A stretch of DNA of 64,000 bases from Xenorhabdus sp. IM139775 (GTDB lineage Bacteria > Pseudomonadota > Gammaproteobacteria > Enterobacterales > Enterobacteriaceae). The stretch's first letter is position 1, and each line of letters begins with the position of its first letter. The translations under genes and the position numbers were made by a program. The stretch is from contig NZ_JAQRFK010000001.1 in NCBI RefSeq assembly GCF_028598745.1, positions 1-64,000 of the forward strand, read 5' to 3'. Positions 22,678-32,130 of the stretch are shown piece by piece. The notes under the pieces were generated by a model, which saw only the letters and a program-made list of their open reading frames with translations, was not told the origin of the DNA and ran no database searches.

Positions 22678-23504
22678 TGCGCTTTCTCCACTGCATCCTC
22701 CGCAGCATCACGGACTTGTTTCATCACAGCCGGTGTTTGCAGACCAAAGCCAAGCAGCCCCATTTCATCAACCACCACGACCTGTTTTTTCTTTCCGACA
22801 GGTGTGAAATTTAACCCGGGGAGTTGCCAAACTTTATCCATGCCACCCAACGTTTTTAGCCCTTCGGTGCTGACCAGCAGTAAATCTGGCTTGCTGGCAA
22901 TAACCCCTTCCTGAGACAAAGGACGGTATCCCCGGAAACCCTGCATCGCATTTTGGGCGCCAATCGCACGGATAATCTGATCTGCGGCGGTTTGCTGACC
23001 CGCTGCCATCGGCATGATGCCACCGTGACTCATGACAAAAACGATTTTAGTGGAAAGCGTTGACGTGGTGATATCGGCCAGTTGTTGCCGGTATTGGGTA
23101 ATCAGTGCTTCACCCCGTTTTTCCTGATTGACCGCCTTGGCGACGGTCATGATTTTTTCAGGAACGGCTTCTAACGAGGTTTCGCTGGTCACTTTAATGA
23201 CTTTTACACCGGAATCTTCGACTTGCTTGAGTGCCAGAGAAGGTTGAGCCGATTCACTTGCGATCACCAGTGATGGGCGCATGGATAAAATCCCTTCTGA
23301 ACTCAACATCCTCATATAGCCGATGTCGGGTAACGAAAGCAGTTCCTTGGGATTCTGGCTGGTACTGTCCCTTGCGACAACGTGCTGTCCTTCGCCAAGT
23401 GCAAAAACAATTTCAGACACATCGCCACCAATAGTCACAATGCGTTCAGCAGAGAACACATTGAAAGAGATGGCGAGCATAAATGTTAGAAGCCATTTTT
23501 TCAT
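22674..23504 (-). CDS. hmuT: Periplasmic heme-binding protein HmuT
   Basis: HmuT carries heme from the outer-membrane receptor to HmuU/V. From ATG 23504, which overlaps the hmuS stop as ATGA, the protein has 276 residues and a clear signal peptide, MKKWLLTFMLAISFNVFSA. The mature part is a class III cluster-A binding protein (ERIVTIGGDVSEIVFALGEG, then the MRMLSSEGILSMRPSLVIAS and GYRPLSQEGVIASKPDLLLV half repeats). A TTG three codons upstream is open but unlikely. Confidence 0.94.
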   Translation of the reverse strand: MKKWLLTFMLAISFNVFSAERIVTIGGDVSEIVFALGEGQHVVARDSTSQNPKELLSLPDIGYMRMLSSEGILSMRPSLVIASESAQPSLALKQVEDSGVKVIKVTSETSLEAVPEKIMTVAKAVNQEKRGEALITQYRQQLADITTSTLSTKIVFVMSHGGIMPMAAGQQTAADQIIRAIGAQNAMQGFRGYRPLSQEGVIASKPDLLLVSTEGLKTLGGMDKVWQLPGLNFTPVGKKKQVVVVDEMGLLGFGLQTPAVMKQVRDAAEDAVEKAQ

Positions 23505-24574
23505 GCTACACAAGTTTCCTGTTCTGGTTGCAGTTTAGGTAAAGCCGCAATTTGTTCACGCCATTGCGCTTGTTCAGGCGTACCTTCCGTGCGTTGGCCG
23601 TACAATTGTGCGATTTGATTGCCGTTGGCATCAAACAATTCAAGGCTGGTGACGAAGCCGCTGTCTGTCGGCTTACGGGTAATCCAGCTTTCTGCAACGG
23701 CACTTTCAATCAGGTGCAGGGTGAAATTGCGGTTGAAAATGTTGAGCCATTTTTGAGTGGAATTTTCTTCCTGATAAGGCATCAGACGTTCCAGTTTACC
23801 CGTGAAAATCTGAACACAACCACGGTTCCCGACAAAGATCATGATTTCGTTTTGATCTTTATAAGCTGTTTCAACAATTTGGGTAACTGCGGAATTATCC
23901 ACACGATAAGCCAAATCATCGTTAACGGCATTGAAAATCTGTTGGCGGTTAAGATTGTGACGTTTCATCATAATGAAGAATTGATGAACGTCAGTCATGG
24001 CACGCCATTCCTCATCTAACTGAGTTTTCAGTTGTGCCGTGACTTCGGCATGTTCAGGCACTTCTTCCGGTTGGATCACCAGAACCGGGTTTTCATGGGC
24101 CTGATATTTTTCGATCAGCGCCTCCCAAGCCTCCATGTCGGTGTTGCTGGTGGCATAAACTTTATGCAGGGCATCACCCTGACGGTCAAAGAATTGAATA
24201 CTGTGGCGCAGACCATTCTTGGCAGGTTCAACCAAAGAGAAAATGCTGCTCCAGTGATCGAAGAAGATACGCAGGTCAAGTTCACGCGGATTAAGGATCA
24301 AACCAACATGTGGGCTGAATTTGGTATTTTCGTAGCATCCAATATGTTCATGAACGGCGAAATCATTACGGGTAATCGCCTTGGTTTCGCCAACTACGGC
24401 CAGTTCCTGAAGCAGGGTAGACGCGTCAATATTCAAACGCTTTGCGTCGATACCGACACGGCTATGTAATAACTCCCCTTCACTGACATTGAGGTAAGCC
24501 GCCAGATCGCGCGCATATTTAGCTTTGTTTTCTGCTTTGGCTTGTAAGTAACGTTCATAAAGTGACTGATTCAA
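23501..24574 (-). CDS. hmuS: Heme-handling protein HmuS (HemS/ChuX-S family)
   Basis: HmuS binds imported heme in the cytoplasm; family members deliver it or degrade it to release iron. The 357 residues are the usual two-repeat architecture, each half about 170 residues with a related pattern (KFSPHVGLILNPRELDLRIFFDHW in the first, KWLNIFNRNFTLHLIESAV in the second). No signal peptide is present. It lies second in the hmu operon, 149 bases after hmuR, with a repetitive spacer in between. Confidence 0.95.
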   Translation of the reverse strand: MNQSLYERYLQAKAENKAKYARDLAAYLNVSEGELLHSRVGIDAKRLNIDASTLLQELAVVGETKAITRNDFAVHEHIGCYENTKFSPHVGLILNPRELDLRIFFDHWSSIFSLVEPAKNGLRHSIQFFDRQGDALHKVYATSNTDMEAWEALIEKYQAHENPVLVIQPEEVPEHAEVTAQLKTQLDEEWRAMTDVHQFFIMMKRHNLNRQQIFNAVNDDLAYRVDNSAVTQIVETAYKDQNEIMIFVGNRGCVQIFTGKLERLMPYQEENSTQKWLNIFNRNFTLHLIESAVAESWITRKPTDSGFVTSLELFDANGNQIAQLYGQRTEGTPEQAQWREQIAALPKLQPEQETCVA

Positions 24575-24617
24575 GTTGCTGGCTCCTTAAAAAACGGCGT
24601 TTAAAAACGATCTATTA

Positions 24618-24701
24618 AAAACAATATCTTTAAAGCAATATCTTTAAAACAACATCTTTAAAACAATATTTAGAAAAAATATGTTAGAAACAATATCTTA
24701 A
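24618..24701. repeat. Six 14-bp degenerate tandem repeats between hmuR and hmuS
   Basis: Six consecutive 14-base units, close to AAAACAATATCTTT, occupy 24618-24701. The first three differ from one another by one or two bases and the last three are more diverged. They fill most of the hmuR-hmuS spacer and belong to the hmuS leader on the minus strand. Confidence 0.85.
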
Positions 24702-24723
24702 AATCAAAATGAATGGCGGGTTT

Positions 24724-26805
24724 TTACCACTGGTAGCTGACGAGCAGTTTGGCATTACGGCCATTCTGTGGTGCGCCCAGTGATGAGTAATAGTCTTTAT
24801 CGAAAGCGTTGCCCAGTACAACAGATGTCGTTAATCCTTTTAATTCACCCTCGCCGTGATAGCTGACATAGAAGTCATTGACGCCATAACCTGCGTATTG
24901 GGTGATCTTCTGACCACGTTCGTTTCTGTCCCCCTTGACTCCCCTGATGTGAGTATGTTGGGTAAATTTACCAACCCATCCAATGGAAAAGCCTGTGGTA
25001 GACAATGGAATGTCCAGGGTGCTGGTCAGGGTATCCGGGCTGAGGGCTTCTATAGATTCCCCCGTTTCTTCGTTTTTACCCGTTGTACGGTTGTAAGCGA
25101 GATCCCAAGAGAACCAGTCAGAGTTATACGTCATAGAGAGATCCCAACCCCAAATTTTCGCTTTTGGAATATTGGAAGATGTCGTAAATCTCATATCAGG
25201 TGCCATCGTGGTAGAGATGTAATCTTTCGCTTTGGTATCAAAATAGCTAGCCTTAAATTTCAGACCATCATTGCTGGCAAGCACTTCATCGAAACGCAGC
25301 CCGAAGCCGTATTCCTGAGTTTCATTGCTTTCAGGGCGCAGGTTCGGATTGGGTTTCCAATAGTTTGTAAATTCAGGTCGCCCGTCCCTTGGAGGCATAT
25401 AAAAATGTTTCGAATCGTTATACATTTCGCCCATGGTCGGAGCACGGAATGCCTGTGAATAGGAGGCAAACAGCATTGACCAATCCGTCGGGGTAATGCT
25501 GATAGCGCCTTTTGACGACCATTTATCCGCACTGATATCGGCATATTTGCTGTTTGAGGCTTTATAATTGTCGTAGCGTGTACCGGCAATAAATGAAACA
25601 GGCAAATCACGCAGGGTCATTTCGTCTTGAACCCAGCCTGATGCAAAACGGATATTTGCGTCGGGGAACCCTTCTACAATCTGGCTGCTTGGCTTCTGTT
25701 TTTGTTTATAGGCTTCACCACCGTAGGTAAATTGATGCGCGGCAAAAGTTGTGGTGGCCAAATGAGAGCGGTTTTCAAGTTTTACCCCATAGGTTTCTTG
25801 CTTGCGGCCTTCAAAACCCTTGTCTTTGCTTTTGCCATTAATATTGATGTCGGAATAATAGATATCCGCCCTGGCATTTAACCAACTGAATTGTGCCGGA
25901 TTCAATTGATAAGACAGTTGAGCATCACGTTGTGCCGTGGTGCGATCGGTTCGTTGACTACCGTCTTGGTTCAGGGTCTGTGGATTTTTAGGCTCGTGGG
26001 CTTCATTACGGTAATAGCGCAGATTGCCGCTGAGTTTTTGGCTATCATTGATTTTCCAGGAGCCTTTTGCCAATAGATTACCCATGGTTTCATCATTTTG
26101 ATCTTTTATGCCATTTCCGTAGCGGATATTACCGACATCACGCGTACCAAATGCCAGTAAGCCATCAAGCTGTTCTGTTTTACCAAAAGCCGTTCCCCCA
26201 AATCCCAAACTGTGGTCACCACTTCCGGCACGGCTAAAGACCCGAAAACCGCTATTTTTACCTGTTTCCAATAAATCCGCAGCATCGACCGTCTGATAAG
26301 CAATAACACCACCCAAGGCACCACTGCCATAGAGTAATGCTGACGGGCCACGGACAACTTCAACCTGTTTAATCAGGGCGGGATCGAGGAATACCCCATT
26401 GAGGTGCCCGGTATCGGTGCCTTGTCGAATCCCATCAACGAGGGTCAAAACGCCTTTTTGGGCATAGCCCCGCAGACTGATATCCTGCCCATTGGCACGA
26501 CCAACACCCGCGATATCAATACCCGGAATATTGCGCAGTAAATCATTCGCATTGCCTGCAACCTGATGACTGGCCGAATGGTTGTCAATGACGGTAACCA
26601 TCATCGGGGCTTCAAAACTGTCACGCTGGTTGCCGGTAGCATATACAGTCAACGTATCTTTGGATGACTTATCTTTTTTGGCATGTACGGTTTCGGAATG
26701 CGCGGTTTCAGAATGTACGGTTGTGGCATTCGCAGAAGATAAACTTGCGAAGATAACGACACTCAAGGTAGACAATCTTAGGCTTGGTGATTTCATTCGA
26801 GTCAT
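24724..26805 (-). CDS. hmuR: TonB-dependent heme/hemoglobin receptor HmuR
   Basis: HmuR is the outer-membrane receptor that brings heme into the periplasm using TonB energy. Start ATG 26805 gives 693 residues with a signal peptide (MTRMKSPSLRLSTLSVVIF, then ASLSSANA); ATG 26796 is an alternative. A TonB box, DTLTVYATG, follows, then the plug domain (ANDLLRNIPGIDIAGVGRAN, VEVVRGPSALLYGSGALGG) and the 22-strand barrel. The FRAP and NPNL motifs of heme receptors are present (QAFRAPTMGEMYND and KPNPNLRPESNE), which supports heme over siderophore uptake. The protein ends in aromatic SYQW, as barrel proteins do. It heads the operon behind Fur-like boxes. Confidence 0.95.
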   Translation of the reverse strand: MTRMKSPSLRLSTLSVVIFASLSSANATTVHSETAHSETVHAKKDKSSKDTLTVYATGNQRDSFEAPMMVTVIDNHSASHQVAGNANDLLRNIPGIDIAGVGRANGQDISLRGYAQKGVLTLVDGIRQGTDTGHLNGVFLDPALIKQVEVVRGPSALLYGSGALGGVIAYQTVDAADLLETGKNSGFRVFSRAGSGDHSLGFGGTAFGKTEQLDGLLAFGTRDVGNIRYGNGIKDQNDETMGNLLAKGSWKINDSQKLSGNLRYYRNEAHEPKNPQTLNQDGSQRTDRTTAQRDAQLSYQLNPAQFSWLNARADIYYSDININGKSKDKGFEGRKQETYGVKLENRSHLATTTFAAHQFTYGGEAYKQKQKPSSQIVEGFPDANIRFASGWVQDEMTLRDLPVSFIAGTRYDNYKASNSKYADISADKWSSKGAISITPTDWSMLFASYSQAFRAPTMGEMYNDSKHFYMPPRDGRPEFTNYWKPNPNLRPESNETQEYGFGLRFDEVLASNDGLKFKASYFDTKAKDYISTTMAPDMRFTTSSNIPKAKIWGWDLSMTYNSDWFSWDLAYNRTTGKNEETGESIEALSPDTLTSTLDIPLSTTGFSIGWVGKFTQHTHIRGVKGDRNERGQKITQYAGYGVNDFYVSYHGEGELKGLTTSVVLGNAFDKDYYSSLGAPQNGRNAKLLVSYQW

Positions 26806-26962
26806 GCAGGTCAATTTCCATGGTGAAATAGTGTGTTTCTATAAACACAAGTCACTAAAATCTCACTGGTATTCGCAGTGAACTTGTTAGGTTTTTTATT
26901 GTATTAGAATAAATTTGCTGAGTAGCAATGTTGATGATGTGTTAATTTTTTCATAACCAAAT

Positions 26963-27006
26963 TTGAACAATAATTATTCCAATATTGAGAATAATTATCG
27001 TTTCAA
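26963..27006 (-). promoter_or_regulatory. Two adjacent Fur-like boxes upstream of hmuR
   Basis: AACAATAATTATTCC (about 26966-26980) and TTGAGAATAATTATCGTTTC (about 26985-27004) each resemble the GATAATGATAATCATTATC Fur pattern. They lie about 160-200 bases upstream of hmuR in the only large gap before the operon. Iron-dependent repression by Fur is the expected control of heme uptake. The remaining 26806-27129 gap shows no gene; a hemP-like frame was looked for and not found. Confidence 0.65.
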
Positions 27007-27129
27007 TGGGGGCTAACTTCAAGCTCTTTTTTATACCTAAATTTATGTAGTTGTTTTTCTGAGCTTAACTGGCTATTTTTGCCGGTGGCTGGCTCCGGTT
27101 GGGGTCAGGAGCCAGAAAAAGTGAAGGTT

Positions 27130-28176
27130 TCAGGAACGATTTTTCATGGCTTCATCAAGAATACTGATAAATTTCTCCGTATCCTGCCAGCTCAGGCAGG
27201 GGTCGGTAATAGATTGACCATATGTTAAAAATTCTCCCTTGATGACTTTCTGGGTTCCTTCAACTAAAAAGCTTTCAGCCATCACCCCGGCAATGGCGGT
27301 TGAACCTGCCCGGATCTGCTCACCAATATTTGTTGCTATATCCAGTTGACGACGATGAATTTTCTGGCAATTGGCGTGGCTGCAATCCACAATCAAACGT
27401 TCAGGTAAGTGTAATTCGTGTAATTTATGGCAGGTTGCGGCAATATCCTCGGCACTGTAATTCGGTTTTTTCCCACCGCGCATAATAATATGCCCGTAGG
27501 GGTTCCCGTTGGTTTGATAGATGGTCATCTGACCATGTTTATCCGGGGATAAAAACATATGCCGGGCGCGTGCTGCACGTATTGCATCAATGGCGATACC
27601 TGTATTGCCATCCGTCCCATTCTTGAAACCCACCGGGCATGATAAGGCAGAGGCCATTTCCCGATGAATCTGGCTTTCTGTCGTTCTGGCACCAATCGCT
27701 CCCCAACTAATTAAATCAGCAATATACTGACCCGTGACCATATCCAGAAATTCTGTCGCAGTCGGGATACCCAATTCATTGATATCCATTAATAGCTTAC
27801 GGGCAAGGGCGATCCCTTTATTGACCTGACAAGAACCATCCAGCATGGGGTCTGAAATCAAGCCTTTCCAGCCAACAACGGTTCTCGGTTTCTCGAAATA
27901 GGTGCGCATCACAATTTCCAGATTATGCTGGTATTTTTCGCGTAGCGGGCGCAAGCGGGAGGCATAATCAAGGGCTGCGTCAATATCATGAATGGAGCAG
28001 GGGCCAATAATGACCAGTAAACGCTGATCATCGCCTGTCAGGATGGATTCAATACGCTGTCGTGACAATGTCACATTTTGCAAGATCTTCTCGGATATAG
28101 GATATTGTTCGGCAAGCGCTTTCGGTGTAATTAGGCTATCAATGCGGTGGGTTCTTAGCTCATCTGTTTTGTACAT
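27130..28176 (-). CDS. aroH: 3-deoxy-7-phosphoheptulonate synthase, Trp-sensitive type
   Basis: This enzyme joins PEP and erythrose 4-phosphate to DAHP, the first step of the shikimate pathway. The 348 residues match the AroH branch of the AroF/G/H family along the whole length (MYKTDELRTHRIDSLITPK, VIIGPCSIHD, MRTYFEKPRTVVGWKGLI, GARTTESQIHREMAS, GTDGNTGIAIDA). The metal-binding Cys of GPCSIHD is present. Paralogue choice rests on overall resemblance and on E. coli-like position next to ppsR-ppsA. I see no clear TrpR operator in the short upstream region. Confidence 0.93.
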   Translation of the reverse strand: MYKTDELRTHRIDSLITPKALAEQYPISEKILQNVTLSRQRIESILTGDDQRLLVIIGPCSIHDIDAALDYASRLRPLREKYQHNLEIVMRTYFEKPRTVVGWKGLISDPMLDGSCQVNKGIALARKLLMDINELGIPTATEFLDMVTGQYIADLISWGAIGARTTESQIHREMASALSCPVGFKNGTDGNTGIAIDAIRAARARHMFLSPDKHGQMTIYQTNGNPYGHIIMRGGKKPNYSAEDIAATCHKLHELHLPERLIVDCSHANCQKIHRRQLDIATNIGEQIRAGSTAIAGVMAESFLVEGTQKVIKGEFLTYGQSITDPCLSWQDTEKFISILDEAMKNRS

Positions 28177-28277
28177 ATACTTTCTCGAATTCTACTTCAC
28201 ATTGAGACAGAGTCTGAAATGATTGGGGGATCACAATAACTCAACTCCCAACAAATTCAACAGACAATCAGGATATT

Positions 28278-28381
28278 TATCGCCGATAAATTCCATGTTG
28301 CCGCTCATGAGATGAAAACCGCTAATTATCTCCCCGCGTTGCGGGGAGATAATAAATGCGTCCTGAAGTACGACGGGTATA
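28278..28381. repeat. ERIC-like palindromic element, copy 1
   Basis: A 104-base element ends in GACGGGTATA, the known right end of ERIC repeats, and has a central palindrome ATTATCTCCCC...GGGGAGATAAT (28324-28353). It aligns over its full length with the reverse complement of 31904-32008. It lies between aroH and ppsR and explains an otherwise unrecognisable minus-strand frame at 28231-28467. Confidence 0.75.
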
Positions 28382-28432
28382 TGCGGGAAAGTGCCGTGAA
28401 TAAATCGTGTTAAACAGGTTTGTATTTTGAAA

Positions 28433-29296
28433 TTAAAACATACGACGTTGTAATCCCATCCTGTCAATAATTTTGGCTGAAATCTCTTCGACAGAATAAT
28501 TAGTGGTATTCAGGTAATTGATCTGATTTTTTCGGAATAAAGCCTCAACTTCAGCAATTTCGACCCGACATTGGCGTAATGAAGCATACCGGCTATTTTC
28601 TCTCCGCTCTTCACGGATGGCCGCAAGCCTGTCCGGGTTAATTGTCAGGCCGAATAATTTGTGCTGGAAGGGCTTTAAGGCAGCGGGTAATTGCAAATTA
28701 TCCATATCATCATCGGTAAAAGGATAGTTGGCGGCCTGAATGCCAAACTGCATGGCCAGATAGAGACTGGTCGGGGTTTTTCCGCAACGGGATACACCAA
28801 GGATAATGACTTGGGCCTGATCAAGGTTACGTAATGAAACACCATCATCATGGGCGAGGGTATAATCAATGGCCGCAATGCGGGCATCATATTGCCCCAG
28901 ATTTTTCTTGGATAAGCCGTGGGTTCGATTTAATTCGGGTTTTGGTTCCAGCCCAATTTCTTGCTGTAATGGTGCGACTAATGTTTGAACAATATCCTGG
29001 CAGAACCCGTTGCTACGGGTAATAATGCTTTTGACTTCATCCGAAATGATGGAGTAAAAAACTAATGGCTTGATTTGGGTTTGTTGATATATCGTATCGA
29101 TTTGATCCCGGATTTCCTCTGCCCTGGCTTTGTTCGTCACAAAAGGTAAGGTATAGGAAGTCATGGTAATGGGAAATTGGGATAACACGGCGTGGCCTAA
29201 TACTTCTGCTGTGATTGCCGTTCCATCGGAAATAAAAAATACACTGCGTTCCAGTATTTCATTTTCTGGTGTTTGGGGGTTATCAGCTTCTGTCAT
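28433..29296 (-). CDS. ppsR: PEP synthase regulatory protein (kinase/pyrophosphorylase)
   Basis: PpsR switches PEP synthase off and on: it phosphorylates a threonine using ADP and removes the phosphate with inorganic phosphate. The 287 residues belong to the DUF299 family with the P-loop-like [19 protein letters not shown] (about 157-175) and conserved [18 protein letters not shown] at the start. It is divergent from its target gene ppsA, with 191 bases between them, as in E. coli. Confidence 0.96.
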   Translation of the reverse strand: MTEADNPQTPENEILERSVFFISDGTAITAEVLGHAVLSQFPITMTSYTLPFVTNKARAEEIRDQIDTIYQQTQIKPLVFYSIISDEVKSIITRSNGFCQDIVQTLVAPLQQEIGLEPKPELNRTHGLSKKNLGQYDARIAAIDYTLAHDDGVSLRNLDQAQVIILGVSRCGKTPTSLYLAMQFGIQAANYPFTDDDMDNLQLPAALKPFQHKLFGLTINPDRLAAIREERRENSRYASLRQCRVEIAEVEALFRKNQINYLNTTNYSVEEISAKIIDRMGLQRRMF

Positions 29297-29372
29297 TATC
29301 TCTCTCCTTTATATTGTTATGTCTTTGGGATTGTTTCCAGATTATACCTGTCAAAAAAATAATATTGTTGGG

Positions 29373-29386
29373 TTGATCGATTCACC
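29373..29386 (-). promoter_or_regulatory. Cra (FruR) site upstream of ppsA
   Basis: On the minus strand GGTGAATCGATCAA fits all defined positions of the Cra consensus RSTGAAWCSNTHHW. It lies about 100 bases before the ppsA start, between ppsA and the divergent ppsR. Cra activates ppsA in E. coli from an upstream site. Confidence 0.7.
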
Positions 29387-29487
29387 TTTCTATATCTGAC
29401 AAGACAATGTGCTAGGCTATTTCTTGCTGTGAAGCGCAGCATTAATTTTCCGATTTGTACCTCCGAATGTAAAAAGGATAGTTTCTA

Positions 29488-31866
29488 ATGTCCAATAGCG
29501 GCCTCACCCCAAGTAATGTGCTCTGGTATAATCAATTAGGCATGAATGACGTTAATCGGGTCGGTGGTAAAAACGCCTCGCTCGGCGAGATGATTACCAA
29601 TCTGGCTGAACTTGGCGTGTCTGTTCCCAATGGGTTTGCGACAACAGCACAGGCATTTAATGATTTTCTGGAACAAAGTGGTGTGAACCAGCGTATCTAT
29701 CAATTGCTGGATGAAACCCATGTTGATGATGTCAATCAATTAGCCAAAGCGGGTGCACAGATCCGCCAGTGGGTGATTGATACGCCATTTACTCCCCAAC
29801 TTGAACAAGATATCCGTGATGCCTATTCCCAATTATCTGAAGGCGAGCCGGATGCCTCTTTCGCCGTGCGCTCTTCCGCAACAGCAGAAGATATGCCGGA
29901 TGCTTCTTTTGCCGGACAGCAGGAAACTTTCTTGAATGTGCAAGGCATTGATGCGGTTATGGTGGCTATCAAGCATGTCTTTGCGTCACTTTTTAATGAT
30001 CGTGCCATTTCTTATCGTGTCCATCAGGGTTATGACCACCGCGGCGTCGCACTTTCTGCGGGGGTGCAGCGCATGGTGCGTTCTGATTTGGCTTCGTCTG
30101 GGGTGATGTTCACCATTGATACGGAATCCGGGTTTGATCAGGTTGTGTTCATTACATCCGCTTATGGTCTGGGAGAGATGGTCGTGCAGGGCGCGGTTAA
30201 CCCTGATGAGTTTTATGTCCATAAACCCACGTTGAAAAATCACCGCCCGGCAATAGTACGCCGCAATCTTGGCTCTAAAAAAATACGGATGGTTTATGCC
30301 GACAGCAAAGAGCATGGAAAGCAAGTGCGTACGGAAAATGTATCAGATGAATTACGCAATCGTTTCTCTTTAGCTGACAGTGAAGTGGAAGAGCTGGCCA
30401 GACAAGCTTTGTTGATTGAAAAACATTATGGTCGCCCGATGGATATCGAATGGGCGAAAGATGGGCACAATGGCAAGTTATATATTGTTCAGGCACGTCC
30501 TGAAACGGTTCGCTCGAATCAGCAGGTAATGGAGCGCTACCAACTCAATGAGCAGGGCAGCGTGTTAGTTGAAGGCCGGGCAATTGGGCACCGTATCGGT
30601 GTCGGAACGGTCAAGGTTATTCATAATCTTAGTGAAATGGATCGCATCCAGGCGGGAGATGTGCTGGTCACTGACATGACTGATCCCGACTGGGAACCGA
30701 TAATGAAAAAAGCGGCGGCTATTGTGACCAATCGCGGTGGGCGCACCTGCCATGCTGCGATTATTGCCCGTGAACTGGGTATTCCTGCCGTGGTCGGTTG
30801 TGGCGATGCGACTGAGCGTTTAAGCGAAGGTCAGCAGGTGACGGCTTCTTGTTCAGAAGGGGATACGGGCTATGTCTATCAGAATAAGCTGGACTTTAGC
30901 GTGCAGAGTTCCCACGTTGATAAGTTGCCGGAATTGGATGTGAAGATCATGATGAATGTGGGCAATCCTGATCGTGCATTTGATTTCGCCTGTTTGCCCA
31001 ATGATGGCGTTGGTCTGGCGAGGCTGGAATTCATTATTAACCGCATGATCGGGGTGCACCCTCGTGCCCTGCTCGAATTTTCCCAACAATCTCCTGATCT
31101 GCAAGAGCAAATTAAGTCGTTGATGGTGGGTTATGATAACCCGCTTGAGTTTTATATTGGGAAATTGACTGAGGGGATTGCAACGCTGGCGGCAGCATTC
31201 TGGCCGAAACGGGTGATCGTTCGATTGTCAGATTTCAAATCCAATGAATATGCGAACTTAGTCGGTGGAGATCGCTATGAGCCACATGAAGAAAACCCGA
31301 TGTTGGGTTTCCGTGGCGCAGGGCGCTACGTTTCTGACAGTTTCCGCCAATGTTTTGCCTTGGAATGTGAGGCGGTCAAGCGGGTACGTAATGTGATGGG
31401 GTTAACTAACGTTGAAGTGATGATCCCATTCGTGCGTACAGTCTCTCAGGCGGAAGCGGTGATCGGGGAATTGGCTTCTCAGGGCTTGAAACGCGGTGAA
31501 AATGGACTGAAAGTCATTATGATGTGTGAAATTCCATCGAATGCGTTGTTGGCAGAGCAATTTCTTGAACATTTTGACGGTTTCTCTATTGGCTCAAATG
31601 ATATGACGCAATTGGCCTTGGGATTAGATCGTGATTCTGGGGTGGTATCTGAATTATTCGATGAACGTAATGATGCGGTGAAGCAGTTGCTTTCCATGGC
31701 CATTCAAGCGGCTAAACGTCAGGGGAAATATGTCGGTATTTGTGGACAAGGCCCGTCGGATCATGAAGATTTTGCGCAATGGTTAATGAAAGAGGGAATT
31801 GACAGCTTGTCGTTGAATCCTGATACCGTCGTGAAAACGTGGATTTCTTTAGCCGAAAATAGCTAA
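29488..31866 (+). CDS. ppsA: Phosphoenolpyruvate synthase
   Basis: PpsA converts pyruvate and ATP to PEP, AMP and phosphate, the entry to gluconeogenesis from pyruvate. The 792 residues are full length: an N-terminal ATP-binding domain ([21 protein letters not shown], then [28 protein letters not shown]), the swivelling phosphohistidine domain with [21 protein letters not shown] (His near residue 422, next to the regulatory Thr) and the PEP/pyruvate-binding barrel ([31 protein letters not shown]). A small tandem repeat straddles the stop codon. Likely controlled by Cra, and by PpsR at the protein level. Confidence 0.97.
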   Translation: MSNSGLTPSNVLWYNQLGMNDVNRVGGKNASLGEMITNLAELGVSVPNGFATTAQAFNDFLEQSGVNQRIYQLLDETHVDDVNQLAKAGAQIRQWVIDTPFTPQLEQDIRDAYSQLSEGEPDASFAVRSSATAEDMPDASFAGQQETFLNVQGIDAVMVAIKHVFASLFNDRAISYRVHQGYDHRGVALSAGVQRMVRSDLASSGVMFTIDTESGFDQVVFITSAYGLGEMVVQGAVNPDEFYVHKPTLKNHRPAIVRRNLGSKKIRMVYADSKEHGKQVRTENVSDELRNRFSLADSEVEELARQALLIEKHYGRPMDIEWAKDGHNGKLYIVQARPETVRSNQQVMERYQLNEQGSVLVEGRAIGHRIGVGTVKVIHNLSEMDRIQAGDVLVTDMTDPDWEPIMKKAAAIVTNRGGRTCHAAIIARELGIPAVVGCGDATERLSEGQQVTASCSEGDTGYVYQNKLDFSVQSSHVDKLPELDVKIMMNVGNPDRAFDFACLPNDGVGLARLEFIINRMIGVHPRALLEFSQQSPDLQEQIKSLMVGYDNPLEFYIGKLTEGIATLAAAFWPKRVIVRLSDFKSNEYANLVGGDRYEPHEENPMLGFRGAGRYVSDSFRQCFALECEAVKRVRNVMGLTNVEVMIPFVRTVSQAEAVIGELASQGLKRGENGLKVIMMCEIPSNALLAEQFLEHFDGFSIGSNDMTQLALGLDRDSGVVSELFDERNDAVKQLLSMAIQAAKRQGKYVGICGQGPSDHEDFAQWLMKEGIDSLSLNPDTVVKTWISLAENS

Positions 31867-31895
31867 GCCGAAAATAGTTAAGCCGAAAATAGCCA
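31851..31895. repeat. Three 15-bp tandem repeats across the ppsA stop codon
   Basis: AGCCGAAAATAGCTA (31851-31865), AGCCGAAAATAGTTA (31866-31880) and AGCCGAAAATAGCCA (31881-31895). The first unit codes the last residues of PpsA and supplies the stop; the others repeat the same AENS-stop reading in frame. Confidence 0.95.
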
Positions 31896-31903
31896 GTCAC
31901 ATT

Positions 31904-32008
31904 TATACTCGTCGTCTTCAAGATACGCTTATTATCTCCCCACGGCATCGGGGAGATAATAAGCGGCGGCTTTTGTCTTGCGGGCGGTAACTTGAGTTTA
32001 TAGGGATA
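31904..32008. repeat. ERIC-like palindromic element, copy 2
   Basis: A 105-base element, inverted relative to copy 1 at 28278-28381. It has the same central palindrome TTATCTCCCC...GGGGAGATAA (31931-31960) and imperfect terminal inverted repeats TATACTCGTCGTCTTCAAG and ACTTGAGTTTATAGGGATA. It sits directly after ppsA. Confidence 0.75.
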
Positions 32009-32020
32009 ATTCAGACCTAA

Positions 32021-32058
32021 ATATAAAAGCCTGCCAGAATACTTTCAGGCTTTTATAT
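32021..32058 (+). terminator. Terminator after ppsA
   Basis: A perfect 13-bp stem (32021-32033 with 32046-32058) around a 12-base loop. The descending arm contains four T. It is placed to stop ppsA transcription after the ERIC-like element and works in either direction. Confidence 0.8.
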
Positions 32059-32130
32059 TTTATATAACATAATATTTTGGCTATGGGTGATTAATTATGG
32101 AGGAATTATGGAGAAAATAAGAAAATGGCA

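Noticed and set aside
23552-24019. 155-codon plus-strand frame opposite hmuS (with a second at 24032-24469)
   Set aside because: Both are antisense to the complete hmuS frame and have no recognisable product.
24856-25458. 200-codon plus-strand frame opposite hmuR
   Set aside because: It is antisense to the receptor gene. No start signal or family resemblance is seen.
28231-28467. 78-codon minus-strand frame between aroH and ppsR
   Set aside because: It is built largely from the ERIC-like element at 28278-28381 and overlaps ppsR.
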